This document shows positions 8,805 to 18,948 of a DNA stretch of 46,562 nt, piece after piece. The DNA lies in NCBI GenBank assembly GCA_963625535.1, contig CAVFUK010000067.1:1-46562 (forward strand). The letters run 5' to 3'. The position numbers were made by a program, and so were the translations under genes. A model generated the notes under the pieces. That model made no database searches and was not told the origin of the DNA. It saw nothing but the letters and a program-made list of their open reading frames with translations. The stretch's first letter is position 1, and each line of letters begins with the position of its first letter. Source of the stretch: Phocaeicola_A sp963625535 (lineage in GTDB: Bacteria; Bacteroidota; Bacteroidia; Bacteroidales; Bacteroidaceae).

Positions 8805-10184
8805 TTAGTTTCTTTTGTTCAGTATCTTTATAAACTCCGGCAAATCGCGGTCCAGGTCGCCCGCGCCCAGCAGTGCCAACACCTCGATGGGCTCGGTTCT
8901 CAGCAAGGCCGGCAGGTCCCTCTTCACGCACAGCACCCGCTCCACGCCCGGTTTTAGGTTGTCGTAGATGAGTTGGCTGGTAACACCCGGTATAGGCTCT
9001 TCGCGCGCAGGATAGATTTCGGTGAGTATCACCTTGTCGAAGAGCGACAGGTTCTCGGCGAAGTCCATATAGAAGTCGCGCGTGCGAGTATAGAGGTGCG
9101 GCTGGAAGAGTGCCGTGATCTTCTTGTCCTTGTAAATCTCGCGCAGCGACAGGGCGGATTGCTTGATTTCGTTGGGGTGGTGGGCATAGTCGGTGAGGAA
9201 CACCAGCTTGTCGTTCTTTATCTGGAAGTCGAATCGGCGCTCCACGCCACGGAAGCTAGCCATGCCTTGGCGTATCTCCTCGTCGGTAGCCCCGTTGAGC
9301 TGTGCCAACGCCATGGCGGCAATGCCGTTCTCGATGTTGATGCTCACGGGTACGCCCAGTTGCACGTTGCGAATCACTCCTTTGGGCGATGCGAAGTCGA
9401 AGACTATCTCGCCGTTGCCGATGCGGATGTTCTCCGCATGGAAGTCGCCGTGCTGGCGGCCGTAGGTGTAGATGGTCACTCCCTGTTGCACGGCGGGCTT
9501 CATCTCCAGTCCCTCGTGGATGATGAGGCATCCGCATGGTTGGATGAGCGACGAGAACTTGGCGAAGCTCTCCAGGTAGGCTTCCTTGGTGCCATACACA
9601 TCCAAGTGGTCGGGGTCGGTGGCGGTGATGACTGCCATGTAGGGGGTGAGCCAGTGGAACGAGCGGTCGAACTCGTCGGCCTCAATCACCACCAGGTCGC
9701 TCTTGTCGGAGAGCAACAGGTTGCTGCCGTAGTTCTTCGATATGCCTCCCAGGAAGGCGTTGCAGTCCACGTGCGACTGGTGGAGCAGGTGCGCCGCCAT
9801 GGTGCTGGTGGTCGTCTTGCCGTGTGTGCCTGCTACGCAGAGTCCACGCTCCGTGCGGGTGATGGTGCCCAGCACCTGTGCCCGCTTCTGTATGGTAAAT
9901 CCCTCTTGCAGGAAGTACTGATATTCCTTGTGGTCCGACGGGATGGCCGGGGTGTAGACAACCAGCGTATGCTCCTTGTCCTTGCAAGCCTCGGGAATCT
10001 CCTCCACGCACTCCTCGTAGTGCAACTGTGCGCCTTCGCTCTCCAACCTCTTCGTCAGTTCGCTCGACACACGGTCGTAGCCGGCCACCACCTTCCCTTT
10101 CGAGAGGAAGTAGCGTACCAGTGCACTCATGCCGATGCCGCCGGCACCGATGAAGTAGACCGATGTGATGGTATTAATGTTCAT
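8805..10184 (-). CDS. murC: UDP-N-acetylmuramate-L-alanine ligase MurC
   Basis: Cytoplasmic Mur ligase adding L-alanine to UDP-MurNAc with ATP, the first step of stem-peptide synthesis. 459 residues, the family length. Rossmann-like N-domain with FIGAGGIGMSALVRYFLSKG (11-30), the P-loop GTHGKTTT (119-126), EADEFDRSF for metal and substrate contacts, TDPDHLDVY, and a C-domain with DYAHHPNEIK and FQPHLYTRT. Its start overlaps the end of murG by 11 bp and its stop abuts ftsQ. Confidence 0.98.
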   Translation of the reverse strand: MNINTITSVYFIGAGGIGMSALVRYFLSKGKVVAGYDRVSSELTKRLESEGAQLHYEECVEEIPEACKDKEHTLVVYTPAIPSDHKEYQYFLQEGFTIQKRAQVLGTITRTERGLCVAGTHGKTTTSTMAAHLLHQSHVDCNAFLGGISKNYGSNLLLSDKSDLVVIEADEFDRSFHWLTPYMAVITATDPDHLDVYGTKEAYLESFAKFSSLIQPCGCLIIHEGLEMKPAVQQGVTIYTYGRQHGDFHAENIRIGNGEIVFDFASPKGVIRNVQLGVPVSINIENGIAAMALAQLNGATDEEIRQGMASFRGVERRFDFQIKNDKLVFLTDYAHHPNEIKQSALSLREIYKDKKITALFQPHLYTRTRDFYMDFAENLSLFDKVILTEIYPAREEPIPGVTSQLIYDNLKPGVERVLCVKRDLPALLRTEPIEVLALLGAGDLDRDLPEFIKILNKRN

Positions 10185-11304
10185 TGTTCTGTTTATAGGC
10201 TTCCGCCAGTTTTATTACCTCGTCGGCTATCACGTCCGCCGAGTTATGAAATGCCATTTTCGATATGTTCTCACTCAGCTCCTTCAACCGCTCGTCGTTC
10301 TTCACGGTCTCTATGGCTATCTTCACCAGCTTGTCCACTGCCTCCGCATCCTTCACGTAGATGGCGGCGTCGTTGTTCACCAGTGCCAGGGCATTCTTGG
10401 TCTGATGGTCCTCGGCCACGTTGGGCGACGGCACCAGGATGACCGGCTTGCCCAGCAGGCAGAACTCCGAGATGGAACCTGCGCCTGCACGCGAGATGAT
10501 GAGGTCGGCGCACTTGTAGGCATAGTCCATGTTGGCGATGAAGTCGGTGATGAAGATGGAGGGGAAGCCGCCCTTGTCGTGCACCTTCCGCTCGTAGGTC
10601 TCGTAGTAGTACTTGCCGGTCTGCCAGATGAACTGCACGCCCGAGGCTGCGATGTTGCTGATCTGGGTGAGGACGCTGTCGTTCAGTGTGCGCGCTCCCA
10701 GGCTGCCGCCCGTCACCAACACGGTCTTGCGTGCAGGGTTCAGCCCGAACGATTTGGCGGCCTCTTCGCGTGTCACGGTCGATTCCGTCAGTCCTTGGCG
10801 TACGGGATTACCGGTGAGGATAATCTTCGCCGGGTCGAAGAAACGTTCCATGCCTGCGTAGGCCACGCATATCTTGGATGCCCGCTTGGCCAACAGCTTG
10901 TTGGTGACACCGGCAAACGAGTTTTGTTCCTGTATCAGGGTGGGTATTCCCTTGCGGCCTGCCACGTTCAGTGTCGGTCCGCTGGCATATCCGCCCACAC
11001 CCACAGCCACCTGGGGCTTGAAGTCTTTGATGATGCGGCGTGCCAGGTACTGACTCTTCATCAGCTTGCACACCACCTTTATGTTCCGCAGCAAGTGCTG
11101 GCGGTCAAATCCACATACCGGCAATCCCTTTATCTCGTAACCTGCCGCAGGCACACGTTGCATCTCCATTCTGCCTTCAGCACCCACAAACAGGATTTGG
11201 GCATCGGGCCTCTTGGCCTTGATGGCGTTGGCAATGGATATGGCGGGGAAGATGTGTCCACCTGTACCCCCACCGCTTATGATGATTCTAAGTTCGTTAC
11301 TCAT
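10174..11304 (-). CDS. murG: UDP-N-acetylglucosamine transferase MurG
   Basis: Peripheral membrane GT-B glycosyltransferase that converts lipid I to lipid II by adding GlcNAc. 376 residues. Motifs: GGGTGGH (11-17), GVGGYASGP (102-110), IQEQNSFAG (124-132), GGSLGA (199-204), the UDP-binding SRAGAGSISE (271-280), and PSPNVAEDHQTKNA near 292. It lies 40 bp after ftsW, and its last codons overlap the murC start. Confidence 0.98.
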   Translation of the reverse strand: MSNELRIIISGGGTGGHIFPAISIANAIKAKRPDAQILFVGAEGRMEMQRVPAAGYEIKGLPVCGFDRQHLLRNIKVVCKLMKSQYLARRIIKDFKPQVAVGVGGYASGPTLNVAGRKGIPTLIQEQNSFAGVTNKLLAKRASKICVAYAGMERFFDPAKIILTGNPVRQGLTESTVTREEAAKSFGLNPARKTVLVTGGSLGARTLNDSVLTQISNIAASGVQFIWQTGKYYYETYERKVHDKGGFPSIFITDFIANMDYAYKCADLIISRAGAGSISEFCLLGKPVILVPSPNVAEDHQTKNALALVNNDAAIYVKDAEAVDKLVKIAIETVKNDERLKELSENISKMAFHNSADVIADEVIKLAEAYKQNNEH

Positions 11305-11344
11305 TCTTTCAGTTTTTTGTCAGCAAAATTAAACAATATTATTG

Positions 11345-12589
11345 TTACTCTCCTCTCTCTTCCATATTTTCTTTTTCGTGGACTTCCTCCGGCTCACCAT
11401 TTGCGGCCTCTGCCACCAGTGCTTCACGGGCTGCCCGTTTCTCTTCCTGCTCCTTTATGCAGCGGCTCACACTCAGTATGATGCCTATGTAGATGCAGTT
11501 GATGAGTGTGGACGTACCACCCTTGCTGATGAAGGGAAGCGGTTGTCCGGTCACGGGACATATACCCACTGCCACCGCCATGTTGAGCATGGCTTGGGTC
11601 ACGATTATCAGCGCTACGCCGATGATGAGTAGCCTTGGAAAGTCGCTGTTGCACTTTCGGGCTATGCGTAGCACACGTATGAGCAGCACCATATAGAGAA
11701 AGACGACGAACACTCCGCCTATCAGTCCCAGCTCCTCGATGATGATGGCGTAGATGAAGTCCGAGAAGGCCTGCGACAGGAAGTCGCGCTCCACCGAGTT
11801 GCCCGGCATCTTGCCGATGATGTGACTGCTGGCGATGGCGATGTTGGCATGGGCCACCTGTGCGTTCTTGTCAATGTCATATTCCTCGGGCGTGATGTAT
11901 TTCTTGTTCTCGCTGTGGTTGAGGATGCGGCTCTGCATGGTCGGCAGACGGCCCGATATGCTTGTCAGCATATTGGCGGGAGCGGACAGAAACACGATGA
12001 CCAGCGCCAGCGTGATGCCTATCGGCTTGAACAGCTGTTTCATCGGCACGCGGCCGATGAACATCATCAGCATCACCACTGAGAGTAGCAACAGGGCCGT
12101 GGAGCCGTTCTCGCGGAAGATGAGGAAGCAGACGGGCAGACTGAGGTAGAGGATGTATCTCATCGCTTTGCGGTTGGCACTTTGCTCCTCCTGCATCTCC
12201 GAGAGGCAGAGCGCCGTGCCTATCACCACACCCATCTTAGCTAACTCTGACGGTTGGAATGCAAAGCCGAAGATTTCTATCCAACGGGCCGCTCCGTTCA
12301 CCACCACTCCCTTGATGGTCAGATAGGCCAGGAGTATGAGTGAGATGGGTATCAGCAGGATGGGCGCTAGACGGAAAATCTGGTAAGGAATCCACGATAT
12401 GACCCATAAAATGAATGTGCCAATAACCAGAAACGCGATATGCTGCGAGATAGGTGCCCAGTGGTCACCCGTCTTGTAGGTCAGGGTGCTGGCCGCGCTG
12501 AACACCTCTATGATGGAGATGATGCAGAGGCACATGTACACAACCCATATCACCTTGTCGCCCTTGAACACTCGCCTTAAGAAATCCAT
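11345..12589 (-). CDS. ftsW: SEDS peptidoglycan glycosyltransferase FtsW
   Basis: Polytopic inner-membrane glycan polymerase of the septum that works with the FtsI transpeptidase. 414 residues with about ten hydrophobic segments. SEDS marks include AARWIEIFGFAFQPSELAKM, the periplasmic loop GKMPGNSVERDFLSQAFSDFIYAIIIEELG and the C-terminal TGQPLPFISKGGTS. The tail (about 380-414) is cytoplasmic and Glu/Lys/Ala rich. Position between murD and murG supports FtsW rather than RodA. Confidence 0.96.
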   Translation of the reverse strand: MDFLRRVFKGDKVIWVVYMCLCIISIIEVFSAASTLTYKTGDHWAPISQHIAFLVIGTFILWVISWIPYQIFRLAPILLIPISLILLAYLTIKGVVVNGAARWIEIFGFAFQPSELAKMGVVIGTALCLSEMQEEQSANRKAMRYILYLSLPVCFLIFRENGSTALLLLSVVMLMMFIGRVPMKQLFKPIGITLALVIVFLSAPANMLTSISGRLPTMQSRILNHSENKKYITPEEYDIDKNAQVAHANIAIASSHIIGKMPGNSVERDFLSQAFSDFIYAIIIEELGLIGGVFVVFLYMVLLIRVLRIARKCNSDFPRLLIIGVALIIVTQAMLNMAVAVGICPVTGQPLPFISKGGTSTLINCIYIGIILSVSRCIKEQEEKRAAREALVAEAANGEPEEVHEKENMEERGE

Positions 12590-12623
12590 ACGTCTGTATC
12601 CTCCCTATTTCTGTTTCTCTGGG

Positions 12624-13958
12624 TTATAACGCATTGACGCAATCCTTGAACTGGTGGCCACGGTCTTCGTAGCTCTTGAACAGGTCGAAGCTGGCGCAGC
12701 AGGGACTCAGCAGCACCGTCTGGCCTTCCTTGGCCATCCGTCGGCAAGCCTCCACAGCATCTTTCATGCTCTGCACGTCGGCCACGGGCAGTCCCATGGG
12801 GTCGAAGAAGCCGTGCAGCTTCTCGTTGTGCAGGCCCAGGTATACCAGTCCCACGCACTTCTCCTTCACCAGGTCGGCTATCTCGGTGTAGTCGTTGCCC
12901 TTGTCTTTACCGCCTAGAATCAGCACCGTGGGCTTCTTCATGCTCTGTAGCGCATACCAGCAGGAGTTCACGTTGGTGGCCTTGGAGTCGTTGATGTACT
13001 CCACACCGTCCACGGTCTTCACCTTCTCCAGTCGGTGTTCCACTCCTTCGAAGTCGCTCAGCGCCTCGCGGATGTACTGTTTGCTGATGCCGGCAATGTT
13101 GGCCGAGATGCCTGCCGCCAGCGAGTTGTAGAGGTTGTGGGTGCCGGTGAGCGCCAAATCCTCCTGCTCCATGTTGAAGGCTGTGGGGCGGGTGATGACC
13201 ACCTGATGGTCCTCGGTGTAGCCCACTACGCCATCTTCCTTCAGTGCGGAGAAGGGGTAGAGCTGTGCCTTCAGCCCATACTTCTTCAACTCCCGCTGTA
13301 TGATGGGGTCGTCGTTCCAGAAGACGAAGGCGTCGTCGGGTGTCTGGTTCTGTATGATGCGGAACTTCGCGTCCACGTAGTTCTGCATGTTGTGGTCGTA
13401 GCGGTCCAGATGGTCGGGCGTGATGTTCATCAGCACGGCTATGTTGGCGCGGAACTTATACATGTTGTCCAGCTGGAAGCTGCTCAGCTCGATGACGTAG
13501 TAGTCGTAGTCCTTCTCCGCCACCTGCAGGGCCAGGCTCTGTCCGATGTTGCCTGCCAGTCCCACGTTCATGCCCGCACTCTTGAAGATGTGGTAGATGA
13601 GCGATGTGGTGGTGGTCTTTCCGTTGCTGCCGGTGATGCATATCATCTTGGCGTGGGTGTAGCGTCCGGCGAACTCAATCTCGGAGATGACGGGGATATT
13701 GCGCTCCTTTATCTTCTGCATAATGGGTGCGTTGTTGGGTATGCCCGGACTCTTTATCACCTCGTCGGCATTGAGTATCAGCGGTTCGGTGTGATGTCCC
13801 TCCTCCCAAGCGATGTGGTGGCTGTCGAGCAACTCCTTGTAGGGCTCCTTGATGACCGACATGTCCGACACGAACACATCGAAGCCTTTCTGCTGAGCCA
13901 GCACGGCTGCTCCGCTTCCGCTCTCTTGAGCTCCTAATACAACAATTCTTTTACTCAT
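12624..13958 (-). CDS. murD: UDP-N-acetylmuramoylalanine-D-glutamate ligase MurD
   Basis: Mur ligase adding D-glutamate to UDP-MurNAc-L-Ala with ATP. 444 residues. N-domain IVVLGAQESGSGAAVLAQ (5-22), SPGIP (70-74), P-loop GSNGKTTTT (110-118), ELSSFQLD, NITPDHLDRY, VEHRLE and the C-domain YINDSKATNVNSCWYAL and LGGKDKGND. Begins 3 bp after the mraY stop and ends 34 bp before ftsW, consistent with coupled translation. Confidence 0.98.
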   Translation of the reverse strand: MSKRIVVLGAQESGSGAAVLAQQKGFDVFVSDMSVIKEPYKELLDSHHIAWEEGHHTEPLILNADEVIKSPGIPNNAPIMQKIKERNIPVISEIEFAGRYTHAKMICITGSNGKTTTTSLIYHIFKSAGMNVGLAGNIGQSLALQVAEKDYDYYVIELSSFQLDNMYKFRANIAVLMNITPDHLDRYDHNMQNYVDAKFRIIQNQTPDDAFVFWNDDPIIQRELKKYGLKAQLYPFSALKEDGVVGYTEDHQVVITRPTAFNMEQEDLALTGTHNLYNSLAAGISANIAGISKQYIREALSDFEGVEHRLEKVKTVDGVEYINDSKATNVNSCWYALQSMKKPTVLILGGKDKGNDYTEIADLVKEKCVGLVYLGLHNEKLHGFFDPMGLPVADVQSMKDAVEACRRMAKEGQTVLLSPCCASFDLFKSYEDRGHQFKDCVNAL

Positions 13959-13961
13959 GAG

Positions 13962-15230
13962 TTATCTGATTTTTAATGTGATTATCGTTATTGCCGCCAG
14001 CAGGATGGTTACTATCCAGAAGCGGACCGTTATCTTAGATTCGTGATAGACGCTGTTGGGCTTTGTTATCACGTAGCTGCAGCTGGGGTCGAGTTGCGAC
14101 AGGGTGGTGCGGAAGTGGTCGTGGATAGGTGTCCGCTTGAACAACCGTTGTTTCACTCCTTTCTTCTTGCCCCGCTTGTAGTAGTTCACCTGCAGGATGA
14201 CCGACAGGTTCTCCACCAGGAACACTCCACACAGGATGGGGATGAGCAGTTCCTTATGTATGATGATGGCAAATACGGCGATGATGCCTCCGATGGTGAG
14301 GCTTCCCGTGTCGCCCATGAAAATCTGTGCCGGATAGGCGTTGTACCAGAGGAATCCGATGAGCGCACCGATGAAGGCGCAGATGAAGATCACCAGCTCT
14401 TCGCTACCGGGTATGTACATGATGTTCAGGTAGCCGGCATATTGTATGTGGCTCGACACGTAGGCCAGTATGCCTAGCGTCACGCCTATGATGGCGGAGT
14501 TGCCTGCCGCCATGCCGTCCATGCCGTCGTTCAGGTTGGCACCGTTGGACACGGCGGTCACCACGAATATCGTCACGATGACGAAGATGATCCATCCGGC
14601 CGTCTCGGCATGGTCGCCCATGAAGCCAACGAGGTCGGCATAGTCGAAGTTGTTGTTCTTCAGGAAGGGGATGGTGGTCTGTGTGGACTTCTCCGCCTTG
14701 CTCTTGTGCACCACCTCCACGGTGTCGGCGTTGCGGCTGATGCTCACGTTCTCGCGAATCACCACGTCGGGGCTTAGGTAGAGTGTCAGTCCTACGATGA
14801 GGCCAAGGCCTACCTGGCCTATAATCTTGAACTTGCCATGCAGGCCCTCTTTGTCCTTCTTGAACACTTTGATGTAGTCGTCCAGGAATCCCAGTGTGCC
14901 TAGCCACATGGTGGTTATCAGCATCAGCAGCATGTAGATGTTGGTCAGATTGCCGAGCAACAGGCAGGGGATGACGATGGCGAAGATGATGATGACACCT
15001 CCCATCGTGGGCACTCCTACCTTATTTATATTAAAGGGGTCGATGCTCGCGTCGCGTTGCGTCTCCGATATCTGTTTCCGCTTCAGCAGTTTGATGAAGT
15101 ACTCTCCGAAGATGGAGGATATCAGCAGCGACAGGATGACGGCCATCAGCGACCGGAACGACACGTAACCGAACATGCCTGCCCCGGGGACATCAAACTT
15201 CTGCAAGTAATCGAATAAGTGATATAGCAT
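13962..15230 (-). CDS. mraY: Phospho-N-acetylmuramoyl-pentapeptide transferase MraY
   Basis: Polytopic inner-membrane enzyme that transfers phospho-MurNAc-pentapeptide to undecaprenyl phosphate, forming lipid I. 422 residues, about 60 more than the E. coli enzyme. Motifs: GVPTMGG, the catalytic LDDYIK aspartates (about 116-117), NGANLNDGMDGMAAG, and FMGDTGSLTIGG, then the late HHxRT-like motif seen as PIHDHFR. The extra length is a charged hydrophilic insertion (about 172-220, containing SRNADTVEVVHKSKAEKST) in the loop after the fifth membrane segment, a form I associate with Bacteroidota MraY. Between murE (63 bp) and murD (3 bp). Confidence 0.97.
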   Translation of the reverse strand: MLYHLFDYLQKFDVPGAGMFGYVSFRSLMAVILSLLISSIFGEYFIKLLKRKQISETQRDASIDPFNINKVGVPTMGGVIIIFAIVIPCLLLGNLTNIYMLLMLITTMWLGTLGFLDDYIKVFKKDKEGLHGKFKIIGQVGLGLIVGLTLYLSPDVVIRENVSISRNADTVEVVHKSKAEKSTQTTIPFLKNNNFDYADLVGFMGDHAETAGWIIFVIVTIFVVTAVSNGANLNDGMDGMAAGNSAIIGVTLGILAYVSSHIQYAGYLNIMYIPGSEELVIFICAFIGALIGFLWYNAYPAQIFMGDTGSLTIGGIIAVFAIIIHKELLIPILCGVFLVENLSVILQVNYYKRGKKKGVKQRLFKRTPIHDHFRTTLSQLDPSCSYVITKPNSVYHESKITVRFWIVTILLAAITIITLKIR

Positions 15231-15293
15231 TCTTCTTTACTGTTTATTGTTCTACCTCTTTTGTTGTATACTTCTCACGTCCTCCTTCGTTGG

Positions 15294-16754
15294 TCATCCC
15301 TGTGCGAATATCTCACGCACCACCTCCTTGTCGTCGAAATGGTGTTTCACACCCTTCACCTCTTGGTAGTTCTCGTGTCCCTTACCGGCTATCAGTATCA
15401 CGTCGCCCGGCTGGGCCAGGGCGCATGCCGTGCGGATGGCCTCGCGGCGGTCCACGATGGTGAGCACCTTACGCTTGTCTTCAGCCGTCAGTCCGGCCAG
15501 CATGTCGTTGATGATGTCCTGCGGCTCTTCGAACCGTGGATTGTCCGAGGTGATGATAACGCGGTCGCTCCGTTTCACCGACTCCTGTGCCATGATGGGG
15601 CGTTTGCCTTTGTCGCGGTTACCGCCGGCACCCACCACGGTAATCACCTGCACCTTCTGTTTCCCCTCGAGCACTTCGTGGATGGCGTTGAGGACATTCA
15701 CCAATGCGTCGGGGGTGTGGGCATAGTCCACTATGGCGGTGTAGCCGCTGGGCGAGCGCAGGGTGTCGAACCGTCCGGCTACGGGGTGCAGTGTGCTCAG
15801 CTGTATCAGCACCTCTTCCTCGCTCTTGCCCAGCAGACGGGCCGCGCCGTAGACGGCCAGCAGGTTGGAGGCGTTGAAGCGTCCCACAAACTGTACGAAC
15901 AGTTCCTTACCGTTGATTTCCAGCTGCATGCCCTCGAAGTGGTCCTCGATGATCTTCCCCTTGAAGTCGCACAGGTTGCGTACGGAGTATGTGTAGGTCT
16001 TGGCTTTAGTGTTCTGCACCATCACCATGCCGTTCTTGTCGTCGAGGTTGGTCAGCGCGAAGGCGTCGGCGGGCAGTCCGTCGAAGAAGGCCTTCTTTGC
16101 CCGCAGGTAGTTCTCCACGGTCTTGTGATAGTCCAGGTGGTCGCGCGTCAGGTTGGTGAAGATGCCTCCTGCGAAGGTCAGTCCACCGATGCGTTTCTGT
16201 GCCACGGCGTGCGAGCTCACCTCCATGAAGGCATACTCACAGCCTCGGTCGGCCATTTGTCCCAGCAGGCGGTTCAGCGTGATGGGGTCCGGTGTGGTGT
16301 GGTCGGTGGGTATGGCCTCTTCGTCCACATAGTTGCAGACCGTCGACACCAGTCCTGCCTTGTGGCCCAGCTGGCGGAACATCGTATATAATAAGGTAGC
16401 GATGGTGGTCTTGCCGTTGGTGCCGGTCACTCCCACCAACTTCAGTTTCGACGTGGGGTTGCCATAGAATGTGGTAGCCACTTCGCCGATGACTGCTTCC
16501 GTGTCGGCTGTCACCACGTAGGTGATGCCCTCCGTCAGACTCTCTGGCAACGTCTCGCACAGGATGGACTTAGCACCTTTCTCTATCGCCTTGGCTATGT
16601 AGGCGTGGCCGTCCGTCTGTGTGCCTCTGATGGCCACGAACAGGTTGCCCTCTTCCACCAGCCGCGAGTCGGTCTGTATGCCTGTTACCTCTACCGAAGC
16701 CTCACCTTTCAGCTCCTTGGTGTTTACCTTTGTAATAAGATCCGCTAATTTCAT
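15294..16754 (-). CDS. murE: UDP-MurNAc-L-Ala-D-Glu:meso-diaminopimelate ligase MurE
   Basis: Mur ligase adding the third stem-peptide residue. 486 residues. P-loop GTNGKTT (111-117), the lysine expected to be carbamylated in YLRAKKAFF (about 220), HPVAGRFD, DYAHTPDAL, and the specificity motif DNPR (404-407), which marks meso-diaminopimelate enzymes as opposed to L-lysine enzymes; a Gram-negative A1-gamma peptidoglycan is therefore expected. Between ftsI (22 bp) and mraY. Confidence 0.98.
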   Translation of the reverse strand: MKLADLITKVNTKELKGEASVEVTGIQTDSRLVEEGNLFVAIRGTQTDGHAYIAKAIEKGAKSILCETLPESLTEGITYVVTADTEAVIGEVATTFYGNPTSKLKLVGVTGTNGKTTIATLLYTMFRQLGHKAGLVSTVCNYVDEEAIPTDHTTPDPITLNRLLGQMADRGCEYAFMEVSSHAVAQKRIGGLTFAGGIFTNLTRDHLDYHKTVENYLRAKKAFFDGLPADAFALTNLDDKNGMVMVQNTKAKTYTYSVRNLCDFKGKIIEDHFEGMQLEINGKELFVQFVGRFNASNLLAVYGAARLLGKSEEEVLIQLSTLHPVAGRFDTLRSPSGYTAIVDYAHTPDALVNVLNAIHEVLEGKQKVQVITVVGAGGNRDKGKRPIMAQESVKRSDRVIITSDNPRFEEPQDIINDMLAGLTAEDKRKVLTIVDRREAIRTACALAQPGDVILIAGKGHENYQEVKGVKHHFDDKEVVREIFAQG

Positions 16755-16776
16755 CTTACCTATTATATATATAATG

Positions 16777-18948
16777 TTAGTTACTTCTCAATGTTAGTCT
16801 CACCGTGGTGCCCTTTCGCAGCGGCATGCCGGCTTGGGGCGATTGTGCCTTCACTTCACCGACACCATCTATCACCACCTTCAGTCCGCACTGCTCCAAC
16901 CGGTAGGTGGCGTCCTTCGCTCCCATGCCGACGACGCTTGGTACCAGCCCCTTCGTCGTGCGGCTAGGGTAGAGGCGCACGTTGCGCGCGTCCGCTTGGG
17001 CGCGTCCCCACACGGGACCTTTCTGCGACTCCATGTCCACGTCGCAACGCACCGGTATGTCTAGTTGGCTCAGCATGTGCTGCGTCGCCACGATGTCGCC
17101 GCTCTTCACCTCGGGGATGAACACGCTGTTGGAGTCGGCCGCGTTGGTCAGGTCGGCGGTCAGGTTCTTGGCGTACACACGCTCGGCTATCCGCTTGAAC
17201 ACGCTGCCGGCTTGCAGACCGCCCGAGGCTGGAAGCCCGGTCTTCTGTATGGCCACGATGCAGCTGTACTTCGGGTTTTCCGACGGAAAGTAGCCGCAGA
17301 AACTTACCAAGTACTTCGCTCCCGTCTGGTAATGGCCGCCCGTAGCCACTTGTGCCGTACCTGTCTTGCCCGACACGTGGAACTGCGTGGACCCGGCAGC
17401 CTTGCCAAGTCCTCGGCTCACCACTTCCTCCAGTATGCATTGTATCTTTTTCAGTGTCTTGTCCGAGCATATCTTCTCGTTGAGCACTTCCACCGGATAT
17501 TCCTTCACCACCTCACCGTTGTGTATGGCCGAGGTCACAAACCGGGGCTTCACCATCACACCGTTGTTGGCGATGGCGTTGTAGAAGGTCAGTGTGTTGA
17601 TGGGTGGTATCTGCGACTCATAACCTATCGACAACCAAGCCAGCGACGTCTTCGACCATCCCTTCTTCCCCGGCTGGCGGATGTAGGGTGTGCCCGCGCC
17701 GCCTATCTGCAGGTCGAGCTTCGTAGGCAGGCCTGTGCGGTAGATGCCGTCGACAAACTTCTGCGGGTTGTTGTGGTAGTGCTCCTCGATGACGCGCGAC
17801 ACGCCGATGTTCGACGATACCATCAGCACCTGTGGTATGGTGAGACGGCCATATCCGCCGCGGTGCCAGTTGTGGTCCTTCATGACGCGGTTGTAGAACT
17901 GGTGCATGCCGTTGCCTGTGTCCACCACGTCGGTGGTGTCTATCACCCCGTCCTCCAGGGCTACCATGATGGACGCCGTCTTGAACACCGAGCCCGGTTC
18001 CATCATGTCCGATATGGCGTTGCTGTTCACCTCGCGGAACTGTCCGTCGGAGCATTTCGTCATGTTCACGATAGCCTTCACGTCGCCCGTAGCCACCTCC
18101 ATCAGCACGGCCACGCCCACGGTGGCGGTGCCCAGGTTGATCAGTTGCTCCACGAGGGCTGTCTCCGCTATATCCTGCATGTCCACGTCGATGGTGCTCA
18201 CGATGTCGCATCCGTCAACGGGCGGTATGTCCTCTATGCTCAAGTAGGTGTTCATCACCTTCTGGCGGTGCGTGATGCCCGGCTTCCCTCGAAGCAGGGA
18301 GTCGAACGACAGCTCCAGTCCGTAGCGTGCCGAGTCCTTGGAGGCGTAGACGTCGCCCAGTGTGTAGCGTGCCAGCGAGCCGAACGGTTTCTTCCGCTGG
18401 TTGTAGGGCAGCCCGTGGAATCCGCCTTTGTACTTGTTGAGGCAGAAGACGGGCAGTTTCTTCACTTCCTTATATTGTATGTAGGAGATGCGTCGTGGGT
18501 AGAGCAGGTAGTTGCGGCTCTGTTTCTTACGGCCCTTCTTGATGTGTGCCTTGAACTCCGCCACACTCATGTCCGGGAAGATGCGGTGCATGCCTCGGCA
18601 GATGGAGTCGAGGTTGGCGTTCAGCGTGGAGTCTTTCCAGTGCTGCTCCTTTTCGCGCTGTGTCTTCTCCTTCTCCGTCTCGTTCTGCTTCTTCGTCACC
18701 ATGAAGTCCATGAAGATCTTGTACTCCGGCAGGCTGCTGGCCATCAGTTGCCCGTCGGCGGACAGGATGTTGCCACGGGTGGACTTCACCTCCACGCTGT
18801 CGCGGACGAAACGGTCCGACACGCGCTTCCAGTAGTCCCGCTCACCGAACATGATGAAGCCGGCCTTGATGACGATGCATAGGCTGAAAAGTCCTATGGC
18901 GATGATCACCAGCAGATAGCGGTACAATATGGTGTTATCTTTTGTCAT
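16777..18948 (-). CDS. ftsI: Septal transpeptidase FtsI (class B PBP) with C-terminal PASTA domain
   Basis: Penicillin-binding protein cross-linking septal peptidoglycan, partner of FtsW. 723 residues: cytoplasmic tip, membrane anchor (about 10-33), pedestal domain, transpeptidase domain with the active-site tetrad S320-V-F-K323, SSN (378-380) and KTG (528-530), and one PASTA domain (about 662-722). The pedestal contains a Lys/Glu/Gln-rich helical stretch (about 85-145) that looks like an insertion. The start overlaps the end of ftsL by 14 bp. A PASTA domain on a class B PBP in the dcw operon is normal for Bacteroidota. Confidence 0.97.
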   Translation of the reverse strand: MTKDNTILYRYLLVIIAIGLFSLCIVIKAGFIMFGERDYWKRVSDRFVRDSVEVKSTRGNILSADGQLMASSLPEYKIFMDFMVTKKQNETEKEKTQREKEQHWKDSTLNANLDSICRGMHRIFPDMSVAEFKAHIKKGRKKQSRNYLLYPRRISYIQYKEVKKLPVFCLNKYKGGFHGLPYNQRKKPFGSLARYTLGDVYASKDSARYGLELSFDSLLRGKPGITHRQKVMNTYLSIEDIPPVDGCDIVSTIDVDMQDIAETALVEQLINLGTATVGVAVLMEVATGDVKAIVNMTKCSDGQFREVNSNAISDMMEPGSVFKTASIMVALEDGVIDTTDVVDTGNGMHQFYNRVMKDHNWHRGGYGRLTIPQVLMVSSNIGVSRVIEEHYHNNPQKFVDGIYRTGLPTKLDLQIGGAGTPYIRQPGKKGWSKTSLAWLSIGYESQIPPINTLTFYNAIANNGVMVKPRFVTSAIHNGEVVKEYPVEVLNEKICSDKTLKKIQCILEEVVSRGLGKAAGSTQFHVSGKTGTAQVATGGHYQTGAKYLVSFCGYFPSENPKYSCIVAIQKTGLPASGGLQAGSVFKRIAERVYAKNLTADLTNAADSNSVFIPEVKSGDIVATQHMLSQLDIPVRCDVDMESQKGPVWGRAQADARNVRLYPSRTTKGLVPSVVGMGAKDATYRLEQCGLKVVIDGVGEVKAQSPQAGMPLRKGTTVRLTLRSN

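Noticed and set aside
17065..18882. Long open frame opposite ftsI
   Set aside because: Shadow of the ftsI coding sequence; no domains and no start signals.
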